This document shows, one piece after another, positions 9,304-19,762 of a stretch of 64,000 bases of DNA (position 1 is the first letter of the stretch; every line of letters starts with the position of its first letter). A model generated the notes under the pieces. The model was not told the DNA's origin. It saw nothing but the letters and a program-made list of their open reading frames with translations, and did no database searches. Origin of the DNA: G965213525 sp965213525 (GTDB lineage Bacteria > Actinomycetota > Acidimicrobiia > Acidimicrobiales > Poriferisodalaceae); the NCBI GenBank assembly GCA_965213525.1, contig OZ243889.1, positions 3,038,001-3,102,000 of the forward strand, written 5' to 3'. A program made the translations under genes and the position numbers.

Positions 9304-10548
9304 TCAGCTGGCCGGCCACACGACCTCGGCGCCGTCATAGAGGCCCTCGGCCACCGAGGTGTCGTACATCGACTCGTAGTCGGGCAGCTCGTCGAACACC
9401 CCGACGTCGGTCAGCACCTGGATCTCCTCGCCGAGGCGGTCCGTGGCCAGCAGCCCGGCGCCCTCGCCGGTGGGGGTGGTGTCGAGCACGAGCTGGCTCT
9501 CGGTGAGCCAGCGGAAGCCCTCGCCCTGATCGGAGAAGAAGTTCGGGTTGCCCGCGGCGTCGATGCGGTCGAAGGCGTGGCCCACCGCGGTCTCGGCATC
9601 GTCGATGGCGAACTCGAAGCCCCGGAACGCCGCCCGGGTGAAGTCCTCCACCGCGGTGGGGTGCTCCTCGAGGAACGAGCGCGAGGTGAACAGCACCCCG
9701 AAGCTGGCGGGCACGTCGTAGTCGAGCGGGTCGATCAGGCTGTAGTCGACTCCGGCGGCGTCGAGCTGGCCGGGCTCGTTGGACTTGTAGACGGGCAGGG
9801 CGTCGATGCCGAGGTCGAGGTGGGCCACCGGGTCGAAGCCGTCGAGGAGCAGCTCGTCGAAGGTGTCTCGCTCGACGCCGAGCAGCCCGAGGGTGGCCTG
9901 CAACGAGTAGGGGATGTCGCCCTTGATGCCCATCGTCGTGCCGGGCAGGGTCCCCGCCAGGTCTTCGGCGTCGACGGGGCCGTCGGCGGGCACCACGAGC
10001 GCCTCGATGGCGGTCTTGCCGTACTGGGCCACGGCCACGAGGTCGGCGCCCCCGTTGACGTTGTTGGCGACCAGCTCGCCGAAGCTGCCGGCGGTGCTCA
10101 TCTGGGCCTGCCCCTCGGCGACCAGGGCGCCGTTGGCGGGGGCGAAGCCGGGGACGATGTCGACGTCGAGGCACACCTCGTCGAAGTAGCCCTCGGCGTC
10201 GGCCACCACGACGTCGAGGATGCCGGCGGCAGCGGCGAAGTCGAAGCTCGTGACGAACGTCATGGTGCCCGCCTCGGAGTTGGCGGCGCAGCGCTCGTCG
10301 CTGATGGCCGTCCCAGCCGCCGCTGCGTCCTCGGTCACCTCGGCGTCCTCGGTCATCGTCCCGGCCTCTTCGGTCATCGTCTCGGTGGTCTCGGCGACCG
10401 CCTCGGTGGCGTCCTCGGTGGCGTCGTCGATCTCGGTCACCACCGTGGCGGTCTCGGCGTCGTCGGTGTCATCACCGCAGCCGACGGCCACGAGGGCGGC
10501 AGTGAGGGCGACGGCGAGCAGCCGGCGCCGGTGGGTGGTCACGCTCAT
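9304..10548 (-). CDS. ABC transporter substrate-binding lipoprotein, SsuA/NMT1-like
   Basis: A 414-residue exported lipoprotein. A basic n-region (THRRRLLAVAL) leads to the lipobox LVAVGC at about residue 24. Residues 25-75 are a Thr/Glu/Asp/Ala-rich linker with imperfect ETETMTEEA-like repeats. The remainder has the fold pattern of periplasmic sulfonate/nitrate/taurine-type binding proteins (FDFAAAAGILDVVVADAEGYFDEVCLDV, AQMSTAGSFGELVANNVNGG). It should capture the substrate outside the membrane for the adjacent permease and ATPase. The family mostly binds small organic anions, which fits a sugar acid, but the ligand is inferred from the operon only. Confidence 0.88.
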   Translation of the reverse strand: MSVTTHRRRLLAVALTAALVAVGCGDDTDDAETATVVTEIDDATEDATEAVAETTETMTEEAGTMTEDAEVTEDAAAAGTAISDERCAANSEAGTMTFVTSFDFAAAAGILDVVVADAEGYFDEVCLDVDIVPGFAPANGALVAEGQAQMSTAGSFGELVANNVNGGADLVAVAQYGKTAIEALVVPADGPVDAEDLAGTLPGTTMGIKGDIPYSLQATLGLLGVERDTFDELLLDGFDPVAHLDLGIDALPVYKSNEPGQLDAAGVDYSLIDPLDYDVPASFGVLFTSRSFLEEHPTAVEDFTRAAFRGFEFAIDDAETAVGHAFDRIDAAGNPNFFSDQGEGFRWLTESQLVLDTTPTGEGAGLLATDRLGEEIQVLTDVGVFDELPDYESMYDTSVAEGLYDGAEVVWPAS

Positions 10549-10571
10549 GGGTGGGTCCTCTCGGGGTGTGG

Positions 10572-10607
10572 TGTCAGGGGTGTCAGGGGTGTCAGGGGTG
10601 TCAGGGC
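10572..10607. repeat. Four tandem copies of a 9-bp unit
   Basis: TGTCAGGGG is repeated at 10572, 10581, 10590 and 10599 (the last ends in C). It lies between the permease stop and the start of the binding-protein gene, so it would be in the mRNA leader of the binding protein. A related fragment also occurs near 26408. Confidence 0.9.
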
Positions 10608-10656
10608 AGGGGCAGCGAGCGGGTCCGGGTCGACGGCGGTCACGGTGGCGGGGACC

Positions 10657-11538
10657 TCAGGTCGTCAGGGATTGGCTGGTGTGCCACCGCAGCAGCCACC
10701 GCTCCAGGGCGGTGACCGCGATCACCGCGACGACGCCGATGAGGGCGAGCACGAAGATCGATCCCCACATCTGCTCGACGAACGAGCGGGCCTGGGCGCT
10801 GCGGACCTGGTAGCCGAGCCCTGAGAACGAGCCGCCGTAGAGCTCGCCGATCACCGCGCCCACCAGCGCCAGCCCGACGCAGATGCGGGCGGCCGAGAAC
10901 AGGTAGGGCAGTGCCTGGGGGAAGCGCAGCTTCCAGAAGATCTCCCAGCGCGACGCATCGACCGAGCGCAGCAGCTCGTAGCTGTGGGCGTCGATCGCCC
11001 GGAACCCCGTGAGGGCGTTGGCGACGAAGGGGATGAAGGCGAACAGGGCGGCGATCAGCACCTTGGGCGTCATGGTGAAGCCGAACCAGATGAGGAACAC
11101 CGGCGCCAGCGCCGCCACCGGCGTCGACTGGACGAGCACGATGACCGGCATGGTGGCCCGTTCGGCGAGGCGGGAGTGGGCCATGAACGTGGCCACGACG
11201 ACCCCCGCGACGAAGGCGGCGACGAACCCCCAGAACGCCTCGACGACGGTGACCCAGGCGTTGTCGGCGTAGAAGCCGGGGTTGTCGACGATGTGGGCGA
11301 CCACGTCGCTCGGGCGGGGCAGGGTGAGCGGGCGGACGTCGAAGGCCCGCACGTAGAGCTCCCAGCCGCCGAAGAGCAGCGCCAACCCGAGGGCAGGGGC
11401 GACGAACATGGCGAGGCGCCGTCCGGCGCCGTCGCCGTCGGCGAGCAGCTCGGCGGGGTCGTGCAGGTGGGCGGCCTCGGTGGGATCGACGGCAAAGGGG
11501 TCGATCGCCGCTGAGCGCGGCACGTCGGTGGAGGTCAT
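10657..11538 (-). CDS. ABC transporter permease, SsuC/TauC type
   Basis: A 293-residue integral membrane protein with about six helices (for example ALGLALLFGGWELYV, VVEAFWGFVAAFVAGVVV, VLIAALFAFIPFVANALTG). The cytoplasmic EAA-type loop ELLRSVDASRWEIFWKLRFP is the ATPase contact of binding-protein-dependent permeases. It forms one importer with the genes on either side. The ATG at 11538 follows a GGGAG-like site; a longer in-frame extension to 11733 overlaps the ATPase gene and looks non-coding. Confidence 0.9.
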   Translation of the reverse strand: MTSTDVPRSAAIDPFAVDPTEAAHLHDPAELLADGDGAGRRLAMFVAPALGLALLFGGWELYVRAFDVRPLTLPRPSDVVAHIVDNPGFYADNAWVTVVEAFWGFVAAFVAGVVVATFMAHSRLAERATMPVIVLVQSTPVAALAPVFLIWFGFTMTPKVLIAALFAFIPFVANALTGFRAIDAHSYELLRSVDASRWEIFWKLRFPQALPYLFSAARICVGLALVGAVIGELYGGSFSGLGYQVRSAQARSFVEQMWGSIFVLALIGVVAVIAVTALERWLLRWHTSQSLTT

Positions 11539-11614
11539 CGTCGACCGACTCCCGACGAGTCGCAGGTCGTGACCCGCTCGGGCCGGCCGGGTCGCAAGGG
11601 CTCTGGTGGTGTCG

Positions 11615-12400
11615 TCATCGGTGCATCCCCTCGCGCAGCAGGTGGCGGATGTGGACCACGGCGTCGTGGTAGGTGGCGGTGTCCTCGTGCTCGGGACGAC
11701 GGGGCCGGGGCAGGTCGACGTGGACGATGTCAAGGACGCGGCCCGGCCGGGGGGCCAGCACGACCACCCGGTCCGACAGCACGACGGCCTCGGGGATCGA
11801 GTGGGTCACGAACAGCACCGTGCCGCTGATGCGCTCCCACAGGTCGAGCAGCAGGTACCGCATGTCCACCCGGGTGATCTCGTCGAGGGCCGAGAACGGC
11901 TCGTCCATCAACAGCACGGGGGCGCCGAGGACGAAGGCCCGCACGAGGGCGACCCGCTGCTGCATGCCGCCTGACAGCTCGCCGGGGAGGTTGTCGGCGA
12001 AGCCGCCCAGCCCGACCCGCTCGAGCAGCTCGTCGGTCTGGTCCCGGGTGAGGGCAGGGTGCTCGGCACCCCGCCGGTTGACCTCGTCGAGGATGCGGAC
12101 GTTCTTGCGCACCGTGCGCCAGGGCAGCAGCGCCGGCACCTGGGGCACGAAGCCGAAGCGCTTGTGGCGCCGAGCCACCGACGGCGCCTCCCCGGCCACG
12201 ACCACCTCGCCGGCGTCGTGATCGAGCAGGCCGCCCACGATGCGCAGCAGCGTCGACTTCCCGCAGCCCGACGGTCCGATGAAGCTGACCAGCTCGCCCG
12301 CAGCGACGTCGAGATCGACCCGGTCGAGGGCGTGGACGACCTGGCTGCGCTTGGCAAAGACCTTCGACACGCCCTCGAGGCTGATGATGGGCTCGGCCAC
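11615..12400 (-). CDS. ABC transporter ATP-binding protein, SsuB/TauB type
   Basis: A 261-residue nucleotide-binding subunit with every core motif: Walker A GPSGCGKST, Q-loop FVPQVPALLPW, signature LSGGMQQRVAL, Walker B VLLMDEP, D-loop SALD and switch His in FVTHSIPEA. It energises the importer made with the downstream permease and lipoprotein. The GTG at 12400 was chosen because the domain begins about five residues later and GGGAGG precedes it, although the spacing is short. The alternative is a GTG at 12457 that overlaps the SDR stop as GTGA, matching the operon's habit and adding 19 residues. Confidence 0.9.
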   Translation of the reverse strand: MAEPIISLEGVSKVFAKRSQVVHALDRVDLDVAAGELVSFIGPSGCGKSTLLRIVGGLLDHDAGEVVVAGEAPSVARRHKRFGFVPQVPALLPWRTVRKNVRILDEVNRRGAEHPALTRDQTDELLERVGLGGFADNLPGELSGGMQQRVALVRAFVLGAPVLLMDEPFSALDEITRVDMRYLLLDLWERISGTVLFVTHSIPEAVVLSDRVVVLAPRPGRVLDIVHVDLPRPRRPEHEDTATYHDAVVHIRHLLREGMHR

Positions 12401-12453
12401 GGGCCTCCCGTCTCGGCCGCCGAGGGTAGTGGCCGCCTCGAGGCCGGTCCGGG

Positions 12454-13176
12454 TCACCACGTGCACATGCCTCCGGTCACGTTGATCGCCTGGCCGGTCA
12501 CGTAGGCGGCGTCATCGCTCAGCAGGTGGGCGATGGCCGCGGCGACGTCGTCGGGCTCGCCCAACCGGCCGAGTGGGCTCATGGCGGTCCACTCGGCGAC
12601 CTGGGCGTCGGAGCGGGTGGCGGCTCCGAGCTCGGTCAGCACGTAGCCCGGGCAGACCGAGTTGACGGTGATGCCGTGGGGCCCCAGCTCCATGGCGGCG
12701 ATGCGGGTGAGGGCGACGACAGCGGCCTTGGACGCGGCGTAGGCGGCCTCGCCCGGGGTGCCCTTCTTGGCCGCCATCGAGGCCTGGTTGATGATGCGTC
12801 CGCCGCCGGCGTCGATCATCGCCGGGGCGACGGCCTGGATCGTCGACAGCATCGACCGCACGTTCGTGACCTGCACCCGGTCCCAGGCGTGCACCGACGT
12901 CTCGAGCAACGGGGCCCGGTGGAAGATCCCGGCGTTGTTGACCAGCCCCCAGCACCCGTCGAGAGCGCTGACGGCCTCGTCGACCGCTCGGGTGGCCTGG
13001 GCGTGATCGGCCAGATCGGCCACGACAGCGACGGCGTCGAGCTCGCGGGCGGTGGAACGGACCGAGTCGTCGACGTCGATGAGGGCGACGGGCCGCCCGT
13101 CGTGGCGCAGGCGCTCGGCGATGGCACGCCCGAGACCCCGGGCACCGCCGGTGACGATGACCCCCCGGGGGGTCAT
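12454..13176 (-). CDS. SDR-family oxidoreductase, FabG-like
   Basis: A 240-residue classical short-chain dehydrogenase: cofactor motif TGGARGLG (residues 9-16), NNAG, catalytic Ser in INQASM and YAASK, and the C-terminal YVTGQAINVTGGM. It is the first gene of the minus-strand operon, and its stop lies just before the ABC ATPase. The ATG at 13176 sits in a run of CCCCCCGGGGGG. A GTG at 13197 in frame would add seven residues. It probably oxidises a hydroxyl group of the imported compound; the substrate is unknown. Confidence 0.87.
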   Translation of the reverse strand: MTPRGVIVTGGARGLGRAIAERLRHDGRPVALIDVDDSVRSTARELDAVAVVADLADHAQATRAVDEAVSALDGCWGLVNNAGIFHRAPLLETSVHAWDRVQVTNVRSMLSTIQAVAPAMIDAGGGRIINQASMAAKKGTPGEAAYAASKAAVVALTRIAAMELGPHGITVNSVCPGYVLTELGAATRSDAQVAEWTAMSPLGRLGEPDDVAAAIAHLLSDDAAYVTGQAINVTGGMCTW

Positions 13177-13223
13177 CGAAGGGCCGTCGGCATCCACGAG
13201 GCGACATCTTCGCGAATCCTGGT

Positions 13224-13299
13224 TGGTCTGACCACCGGCCCTGTGCACGTTCACGAACACGACACGAGCAGGCGCACCCGCCTCCCGATGGTCAGACCG
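13224..13299. promoter_or_regulatory. Two FadR/GntR-like palindromic operators
   Basis: TGGTCTGACCA at 13224-13234 is a perfect palindrome around a central T. A near copy TGGTCAGACCG (one mismatch) lies at 13289-13299, with centres 65 bp apart, about six helical turns. TGGTC-N-GACCA is the typical form of operators bound by FadR-subfamily GntR repressors, which often sense organic acids. The pair lies in the divergent region between the acid-sugar operon and the formamidase-urease operon. No regulator gene is in the window. Confidence 0.5.
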
Positions 13300-13347
13300 A
13301 CGCACCGGCGGGCGTCGCGAGGAAACGTGGACGTAACCGGACCTGCC

Positions 13348-13353
13348 TACGGT
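13348..13353 (+). promoter_or_regulatory. TANNNT -10 element of the formamidase-urease operon
   Basis: TACGGT ends nine bases before the ATG at 13363 and there is no Shine-Dalgarno, so the transcript is probably leaderless or nearly so. Confidence 0.45.
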
Positions 13354-13362
13354 GCGACGCCC

Positions 13363-14451
13363 ATGACCGGGTTCGCCGTCCGACCGATCGCTGACACCGC
13401 CGCCGTGCACGAGCTGCGTGCCACCCCCGCCACCTGCTTCTGGGGCCACCTCGACGCCGCCGTCGACCCCGTGCTGACGATCGACCCCGGGGCCGTCGTC
13501 GAGGTCGAGGCGGTCACCCACCACGCAGGTGATGCCCCCGACCTGATGATGGACGACGGCGTGCGCGCCCTGTGGGCCGGCATCCACGAAGCCGACCGGG
13601 TTCCCGGGGTCCACATCATGACCGGACCGATCGAGGTGCGTGGCGCCGCTGAGGGGTCGACGTTGGCCATCACCGTGCTGGCGGTGTCGCCGCGCCTGAC
13701 CCACGGGTCGAACTGCGCGGCCAACTGGGGCCTCCTGCACGACGTGACCGCCAAGGAGCGGATCACGATCTACGAGCTCGACGACGCCGAGGCGGGTCCG
13801 GTCGGCCTCGGCCACATGGGCACCGTCGCCCGGCCGAGCTTCGCCTTCGACTTCTGCGCCCGTGACCTCTACGACGTCCCCGGGGTGATCAGCGAGCCCG
13901 GTTCGGTCGAGCGTGTGACGTTCTCACGCCCGGTCGCGGTGCCGGTGCGCCCCCACCTCGGGGTCATGGGGGTGGCGCCGCCGCCGGGGGTGGGACGCAT
14001 CAGCTCCATCCCCCCGGGGGACTTCGGGGGCAACGTCGACAACTGGCGCTTCGGACCCGGTACCACGATCCTGTACCCCGTGAACGTCGAAGGAGCGCGC
14101 TGCTACGTGGGCGACCCGCACTTCGCCCAGGGCGACGGAGAGATCTGTGGCACCGCCATCGAGGCGTCGCTGAACGTGCGCCTCGGGATCGACGTGCTCG
14201 ACGACGTCGCCGTCGAGGGCCCGGTCCTGATCGAGGGCCCGCGGGTCACCACCCACGGGTTCGGCGCAGGGCTCGACCCGGCCATGCGCCAGGCCGCCGA
14301 GCGGATGCTGCGCCTGCTCGTCGATCGGCACTCCCTCAGCTTCGACGACGCGTACTCGCTGGCCTCGGTGGCCGTCGATCTCGGCATCACCCAGGTCGTG
14401 GACGGCATGGTCGGCTGCCACGCCAGCTTCGACACGTCGATCCTGCGGTGA
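13363..14451 (+). CDS. Acetamidase/formamidase family protein
   Basis: A 362-residue member of the FmdA/AmdA amide hydrolase family, which releases ammonia from formamide or short-chain amides. Family features are the beta-rich N-terminal half (TGPIEVRGAAEGSTLAITVL), HLGVMGVAPPPGVGRISSIPP, and the central GGNVDNWRFGPGTTILYPV near residue 225. CYVGDPHFAQGDGEICGTAIE follows and is highly characteristic. It is the first gene of an ammonia-producing operon that continues into urease. The ATG at 13363 follows a -10 hexamer directly. The stop overlaps the next gene's GTG by four bases. Confidence 0.9.
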   Translation: MTGFAVRPIADTAAVHELRATPATCFWGHLDAAVDPVLTIDPGAVVEVEAVTHHAGDAPDLMMDDGVRALWAGIHEADRVPGVHIMTGPIEVRGAAEGSTLAITVLAVSPRLTHGSNCAANWGLLHDVTAKERITIYELDDAEAGPVGLGHMGTVARPSFAFDFCARDLYDVPGVISEPGSVERVTFSRPVAVPVRPHLGVMGVAPPPGVGRISSIPPGDFGGNVDNWRFGPGTTILYPVNVEGARCYVGDPHFAQGDGEICGTAIEASLNVRLGIDVLDDVAVEGPVLIEGPRVTTHGFGAGLDPAMRQAAERMLRLLVDRHSLSFDDAYSLASVAVDLGITQVVDGMVGCHASFDTSILR

Positions 14452-14891
14452 GTCGGCTCGAGGGCTCCGGACCGGCCCAGCGGGCGCCGCTGCCCGACTG
14501 GTGGTGGCAACAGACGCTGCTGACCCGCCGGCTGATCGCCGCTGCGGTCGTGCTCGTCGCCGTCGTGGTGCTCTGGACGATCGTCTCGGGCCTGTTCGGC
14601 GACGACGACGCCGAGGCGACCGCCCCGCCCAGCACCCTGTTGCCCGCCGAGCGCATCGCGCTGTGGGAGCGGGTCGCAGAGTGCGAGACCGGGGGCGAGT
14701 GGGATCACGCCGGCACCGAGTTCAGCGGCGGCCTGCGCATCAGCCACGTCACCTGGCAGGGGGTGGGGGCGAGCGGACTGCCCCACCAGGTGTCGGCCGA
14801 GCAGCAGATGCTGGTCGCCGAGGACATCCTCGCCGCCCAGGGGTGGGGAGCCTGGCCGGCGTGCGCCCGCCAGCTGGGCCTGTCGGGCTGA
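14448..14891 (+). CDS. Membrane-anchored Rpf/transglycosylase-like protein
   Basis: A 147-residue protein with a cytoplasmic N-terminus, one transmembrane helix (about 29-47), a short acidic and Thr/Pro stalk, and a C-terminal domain (about 70-147) with the layout of resuscitation-promoting factors. [13 protein letters not shown] carries the catalytic Glu at 80, [10 protein letters not shown] follows, and [24 protein letters not shown] holds the second Cys of the usual disulfide. Rpf proteins cleave peptidoglycan glycan strands. The helix would place the domain outside the membrane. The GTG start overlaps the formamidase stop, so the gene is embedded in the amide/urea operon, an unusual setting. 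Confidence 0.8.
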   Translation: MSRLEGSGPAQRAPLPDWWWQQTLLTRRLIAAAVVLVAVVVLWTIVSGLFGDDDAEATAPPSTLLPAERIALWERVAECETGGEWDHAGTEFSGGLRISHVTWQGVGASGLPHQVSAEQQMLVAEDILAAQGWGAWPACARQLGLSG

Positions 14892-14913
14892 GCGAGCACC
14901 CGACCCGACCTCT

Positions 14914-15647
14914 GTGCGCCTCACCCCCCACGAACAGGAGCGGCTGATGCTCGTCGTCGCCGCCGACGTCGCCGCCCGACGCCGCCAGCGGGGCCTGCGC
15001 CTCAACCACCCCGAGGCGGTGGCCGTGCTCTGCGTCCACGTGCTCGAAGGTGCCCGTGATGGCCGGTCGGTCGCCGAGCTCATGGCCTCGGGATGCGAGG
15101 TGCTCACCGCCGACGACGTCATCGACGGGGTCGACGTGCTCGTCGGCGACGTGCAGGTCGAGGCCACCTTCGCCGACGGCACCAAGCTGGTCACGCTCCA
15201 CGACCCGATCGGCCCCGGCTCCGGTGCCACGGGTCCGGCGCCGGGCGGATCAGGGCCCGGCGGGGAGGCGATCGTTCCCGGTGAGATCCTGCCCGCCGAG
15301 GGCGACGTCGAGATCCTCGCCGGGCTCGAGGTCGTGACGATCCGGGTGGCGAACACCGGTGACCGCCCGATCCAGGTCGGGTCGCACTACCACTTCGCCG
15401 AGGCCAACCCCGCGCTCGACTTCGATCGTGAGCTCGCCCGGGGTCGGCGCCTGGCCGTCGCTGCTGGCACCTCGGTGCGCTTCGAACCGGGCATCGACCG
15501 TGACGTCGAGCTCGTCGCCTTCGGCGGCGACCGGGTGATGGCGGGCTTCCGGGGCGAGTGGGGTGTTCCGGTCGACCCTGTGCCCCCCCGGGCCGATGGC
15601 GGTGGGGCCGGGCACCAGGACCAGCCCGACGACGGCGGTTCGTCCTC

Positions 15648-15651
<4 letters not shown>
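14914..15651 (+). CDS. ureAB: Urease subunit gamma-beta fusion
   Basis: A 245-residue fusion. Residues 1-98 are the urease gamma chain ([41 protein letters not shown]). A Gly/Pro/Ser linker follows, and from about 120 comes the beta chain ([35 protein letters not shown]). These are structural subunits of the nickel urease that assembles with UreC. Fused gamma-beta chains are known in several bacteria. The tail after about 215 is Gly/Asp/Ser-rich and of no known use. The GTG start is at 14914; the stop overlaps the ureC GTG by four bases. Confidence 0.95.
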
Positions 15652-17357
<1,706 letters not shown>

Positions 17358-17364
17358 GCGCCCG

Positions 17365-18033
17365 ATGAGCCGGTCAGAGCAGCGGGCGCTGGTGCTGGCG
17401 TTGGCGGATGGGCGGCTGCCGACCGGGGCGCACGCCCACTCCGGTGGGCTGGCATGGGTGGTGAGCGAGGGCGTCGTCTCGGACACCGACGAGCTGGCGG
17501 GGTGGTGCCGAGCCCGGCTGGTCACCACCGGCCTGGTCGACGCCGCCCTCGCCGCCCACGTGGCGATGCGGTGGCCCGAGCTCGACCTCGACGCGATCGA
17601 CGCCGAGGTGATGGCCCGGCTGGGCGGACCGGGAGCGGTCGAGGTGAGTCGGCGGCTCGGTCGGGGGTGGCGTCGGGTGGCCGATCGGGTGGCGCCCGGC
17701 GCGCTCTACACGGTCCCCCCCGACGCCCATCGGGTCGTGGTCATCGGCGCGCTCTGCGGCGCGCTCGGTCTCGGCCCTGGTGATGTCGCCGCCGTGGTCC
17801 TCCACGACGCCCTCACCGAGGCGACCTCGGCTGCGGTCCGCCTGTTGGGCCTCGACCCCTATGACGTGGCCCGCCTCACCGTGTCGCTCGCCCCGCTGCT
17901 CGCCGAGCTCGCCGAGGACGCCTCCCGGGCCGCCGACGGTCCCCTCGCATCGCTCCCGTCATCGACCTCGCCCTGGGTCGAGCTGGCCACCGAGGGTGGG
18001 GTGGTCGCCCCCGAACGGCTCTTCAGCAGCTGA
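17365..18033 (+). CDS. ureF: Urease accessory protein UreF
   Basis: A 222-residue all-helical accessory protein, part of the UreD-UreF-UreG complex that loads nickel into apo-urease. The family pattern is seen in [20 protein letters not shown] at the N-terminus and [20 protein letters not shown] in the C-terminal third. It lies seven bases after ureC and 34 bases before ureG. UreF is poorly conserved, so the operon position adds much of the certainty. No ureE is present; mycobacterial urease operons (ureABCFGD) lack it too. Confidence 0.9.
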   Translation: MSRSEQRALVLALADGRLPTGAHAHSGGLAWVVSEGVVSDTDELAGWCRARLVTTGLVDAALAAHVAMRWPELDLDAIDAEVMARLGGPGAVEVSRRLGRGWRRVADRVAPGALYTVPPDAHRVVVIGALCGALGLGPGDVAAVVLHDALTEATSAAVRLLGLDPYDVARLTVSLAPLLAELAEDASRAADGPLASLPSSTSPWVELATEGGVVAPERLFSS

Positions 18034-18067
18034 CAACGACAGGTCCACGCCGTCACCAGGAGAACCC

Positions 18068-18730
18068 GTGCACGACATCTCGTCGACATCTCACCCGCCG
18101 GGTCCGGCGCGACCCGATCCCAGCGAGCCGGCGCGCCGATCGGTCCGCGTCGGCATCGGGGGGCCGGTCGGAGCCGGCAAGACCGCGTTGGTCGAGGCCC
18201 TGTGCATCGAGCTGCGCGACGAACGTTCGATGGTCGTGGTGACCAACGATGTGTTCACCACCGCTGACGCCGAGGCGCTGCGGGCCCGGGGGGCGCTGGC
18301 GCCCGAGCGGATCGTGGCCGTCGAGACGGGGTGTTGCCCCCACACCGCCGTGCGCGACGACGTCAGCGCCAACCTCGAAGCCATCGAGGACCTCGAAGCC
18401 GCCCTGGACCCCGATCTCGTCCTGGTCGAGAGCGGCGGCGACAACCTCACCTTGACGTGGTCTCGGGCGCTCGTCGACCACCAGGTCTTCCTGCTCGACG
18501 TGGCCGGCGGGGACGACGTCCCCGCCAAGGGCGGCCCGGGCATCTCCGGAAGCGACCTGCTCGTCATCAACAAGACCGATCTCGCCCCGCACGTGGGCGC
18601 CGACGTCGATCGGATGCGTGCGGACGCCGTCGCCTGCCGGGACGGGCGTCCGGTGGTGACGATCAGCACCCGCACTCCGGCCGGGGTGGCGCCGGTCGCC
18701 GAGGTCGTTCGCAGCTGGCTGGACCGCTGA
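18068..18730 (+). CDS. ureG: Urease accessory GTPase UreG
   Basis: A 220-residue SIMIBI-class GTPase that powers nickel insertion. The P-loop GGPVGAGKT is at residues 31-39, the metal-binding [13 protein letters not shown] near 95, [11 protein letters not shown] near 122, and the base-recognition motif [11 protein letters not shown] near 165. The usual Cys-Pro-His nickel motif is intact (CPH). The GTG at 18068 has AGGAG five to seven bases upstream. It is 37 bases before ureD. Confidence 0.97.
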   Translation: MHDISSTSHPPGPARPDPSEPARRSVRVGIGGPVGAGKTALVEALCIELRDERSMVVVTNDVFTTADAEALRARGALAPERIVAVETGCCPHTAVRDDVSANLEAIEDLEAALDPDLVLVESGGDNLTLTWSRALVDHQVFLLDVAGGDDVPAKGGPGISGSDLLVINKTDLAPHVGADVDRMRADAVACRDGRPVVTISTRTPAGVAPVAEVVRSWLDR

Positions 18731-18767
18731 GCCGCCGGGTGGTCGAGCCGTCGAGGGTCGAGGTGGT

Positions 18768-19646
18768 GTGGCCCTGGCTGAAGAGCTGACCCATCGGGGT
18801 GGCGTCGATCGCCCAGGTGCCGACCCGGCGGGAGGGCCCAGCCGGCAGGGCAGCGTCGACGCGGCGGTGACCATCGCCGCAACCGTCGTCGGTGGTCGTA
18901 CGCGGCTGCGCTGTCGGGGTTCAGGTCCGCTGGTCGCCCGGGTCGTCGCCGGACGGGTCCTGTTGACCGGGGCGACGGCCGGGCCCTTGGGGGGCGACGT
19001 CCACCGGGTGCGGGTCGCCGTCGGACCCGGGGCGTGCGTCGAGGTGGGGTCGGTGGCCGCGGCGATCGTGACGAGGGGCACCGGCGTGCCGGCGGCGATC
19101 CACCTCGACGCTGACGTCGCCGAGGCGGGGTTCTTGGACTGGCGGCCCCAGCCCGTCGTGGTCGCCGAGGGGGCGGTGCTCGAACTGACCTGTGGCGTCC
19201 GGCTGGCCCGGAGAGCCCGGGTGCGTCTCGACGAGACGATCATCCTCGGCCGCCACGGCGAGGGACGGGGTCGGGCGAGGGTGACGACCGAGGTCGTCGG
19301 CCCCGGTCGTCACCCGATCCTGCGCCAGCAGGTCGACATCGGCGCCGGGGCCTCTGCGTCCTTGCCCGGCGCAGGCGCCGGAGACTCTGCGCCGTTGCCC
19401 GGCGCAGGCGCCGGGGCCGTTGCGTCCTTGCCCGGCGCAGGCGCCGGGGCCGTTGCGCCGTTGCCGGGCGCGCTCGGTGGACATGACGAGCTGCGAGAGG
19501 TCCTCGACGTCACCGAGGGTGGGACGGAGGTGGTGGCGACGTCGGTCCGTGGGTCGGCGGTGGACGGTTGGACGGGGCGGTGGTCACCTGTGCCCGGCGT
19601 GCATCGGCAGGTGCGGTGGGGCCCTCGCGCTCGGGCTGGGGCCTGA
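18768..19646 (+). CDS. ureD: Urease accessory protein UreD with an internal Ala/Gly/Pro repeat
   Basis: A 292-residue UreD/UreH homologue, the scaffold that recruits UreF-UreG to apo-urease. Family pattern: GSGPLVARVVAGRVLLTGAT, GPLGGDVHRVRVAVGPGACV and FLDWRPQPVVVAEGA. After IRLRQQ-like ILRQQVDIGAG (about residue 190), an insertion of three and a half copies of an 11-residue unit (SLPGAGAGxxA) interrupts the protein, then homology resumes with VLDVTEGGTEVVATSVRG. The repeat is exact at the DNA level and in frame. The start is a GTG; about 40 N-terminal residues are not conserved, so the true start may be later. Confidence 0.88.
   Translation: MALAEELTHRGGVDRPGADPAGGPSRQGSVDAAVTIAATVVGGRTRLRCRGSGPLVARVVAGRVLLTGATAGPLGGDVHRVRVAVGPGACVEVGSVAAAIVTRGTGVPAAIHLDADVAEAGFLDWRPQPVVVAEGAVLELTCGVRLARRARVRLDETIILGRHGEGRGRARVTTEVVGPGRHPILRQQVDIGAGASASLPGAGAGDSAPLPGAGAGAVASLPGAGAGAVAPLPGALGGHDELREVLDVTEGGTEVVATSVRGSAVDGWTGRWSPVPGVHRQVRWGPRARAGA
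19356..19472. repeat. 33-bp in-frame minisatellite inside ureD
   Basis: Units begin at 19356, 19389 and 19422, with a partial fourth at 19455. They differ only at a tcc/ccg codon and the last few bases. Each encodes an 11-residue Leu-Pro-Gly-Ala-Gly-Ala-Gly unit, so copy-number change would leave the frame intact. Confidence 0.93.
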
Positions 19647-19762
19647 GCGGCGCTCCCCGGGGTCGGTGGGATGGCGGCGCGGCGGCGGGGGCCAGGCCTC
19701 GGTACCGAGATCGGCGGCTCGGTCGGGTCGACGGGATCGGGGCGGGGGGCGAGACTCCGGAG

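Noticed and set aside
17358..18067. A missing ureE as evidence of a degenerate urease operon
   Set aside because: Urease operons lacking ureE are normal in mycobacteria and other actinobacteria, and all catalytic residues of UreC are intact.
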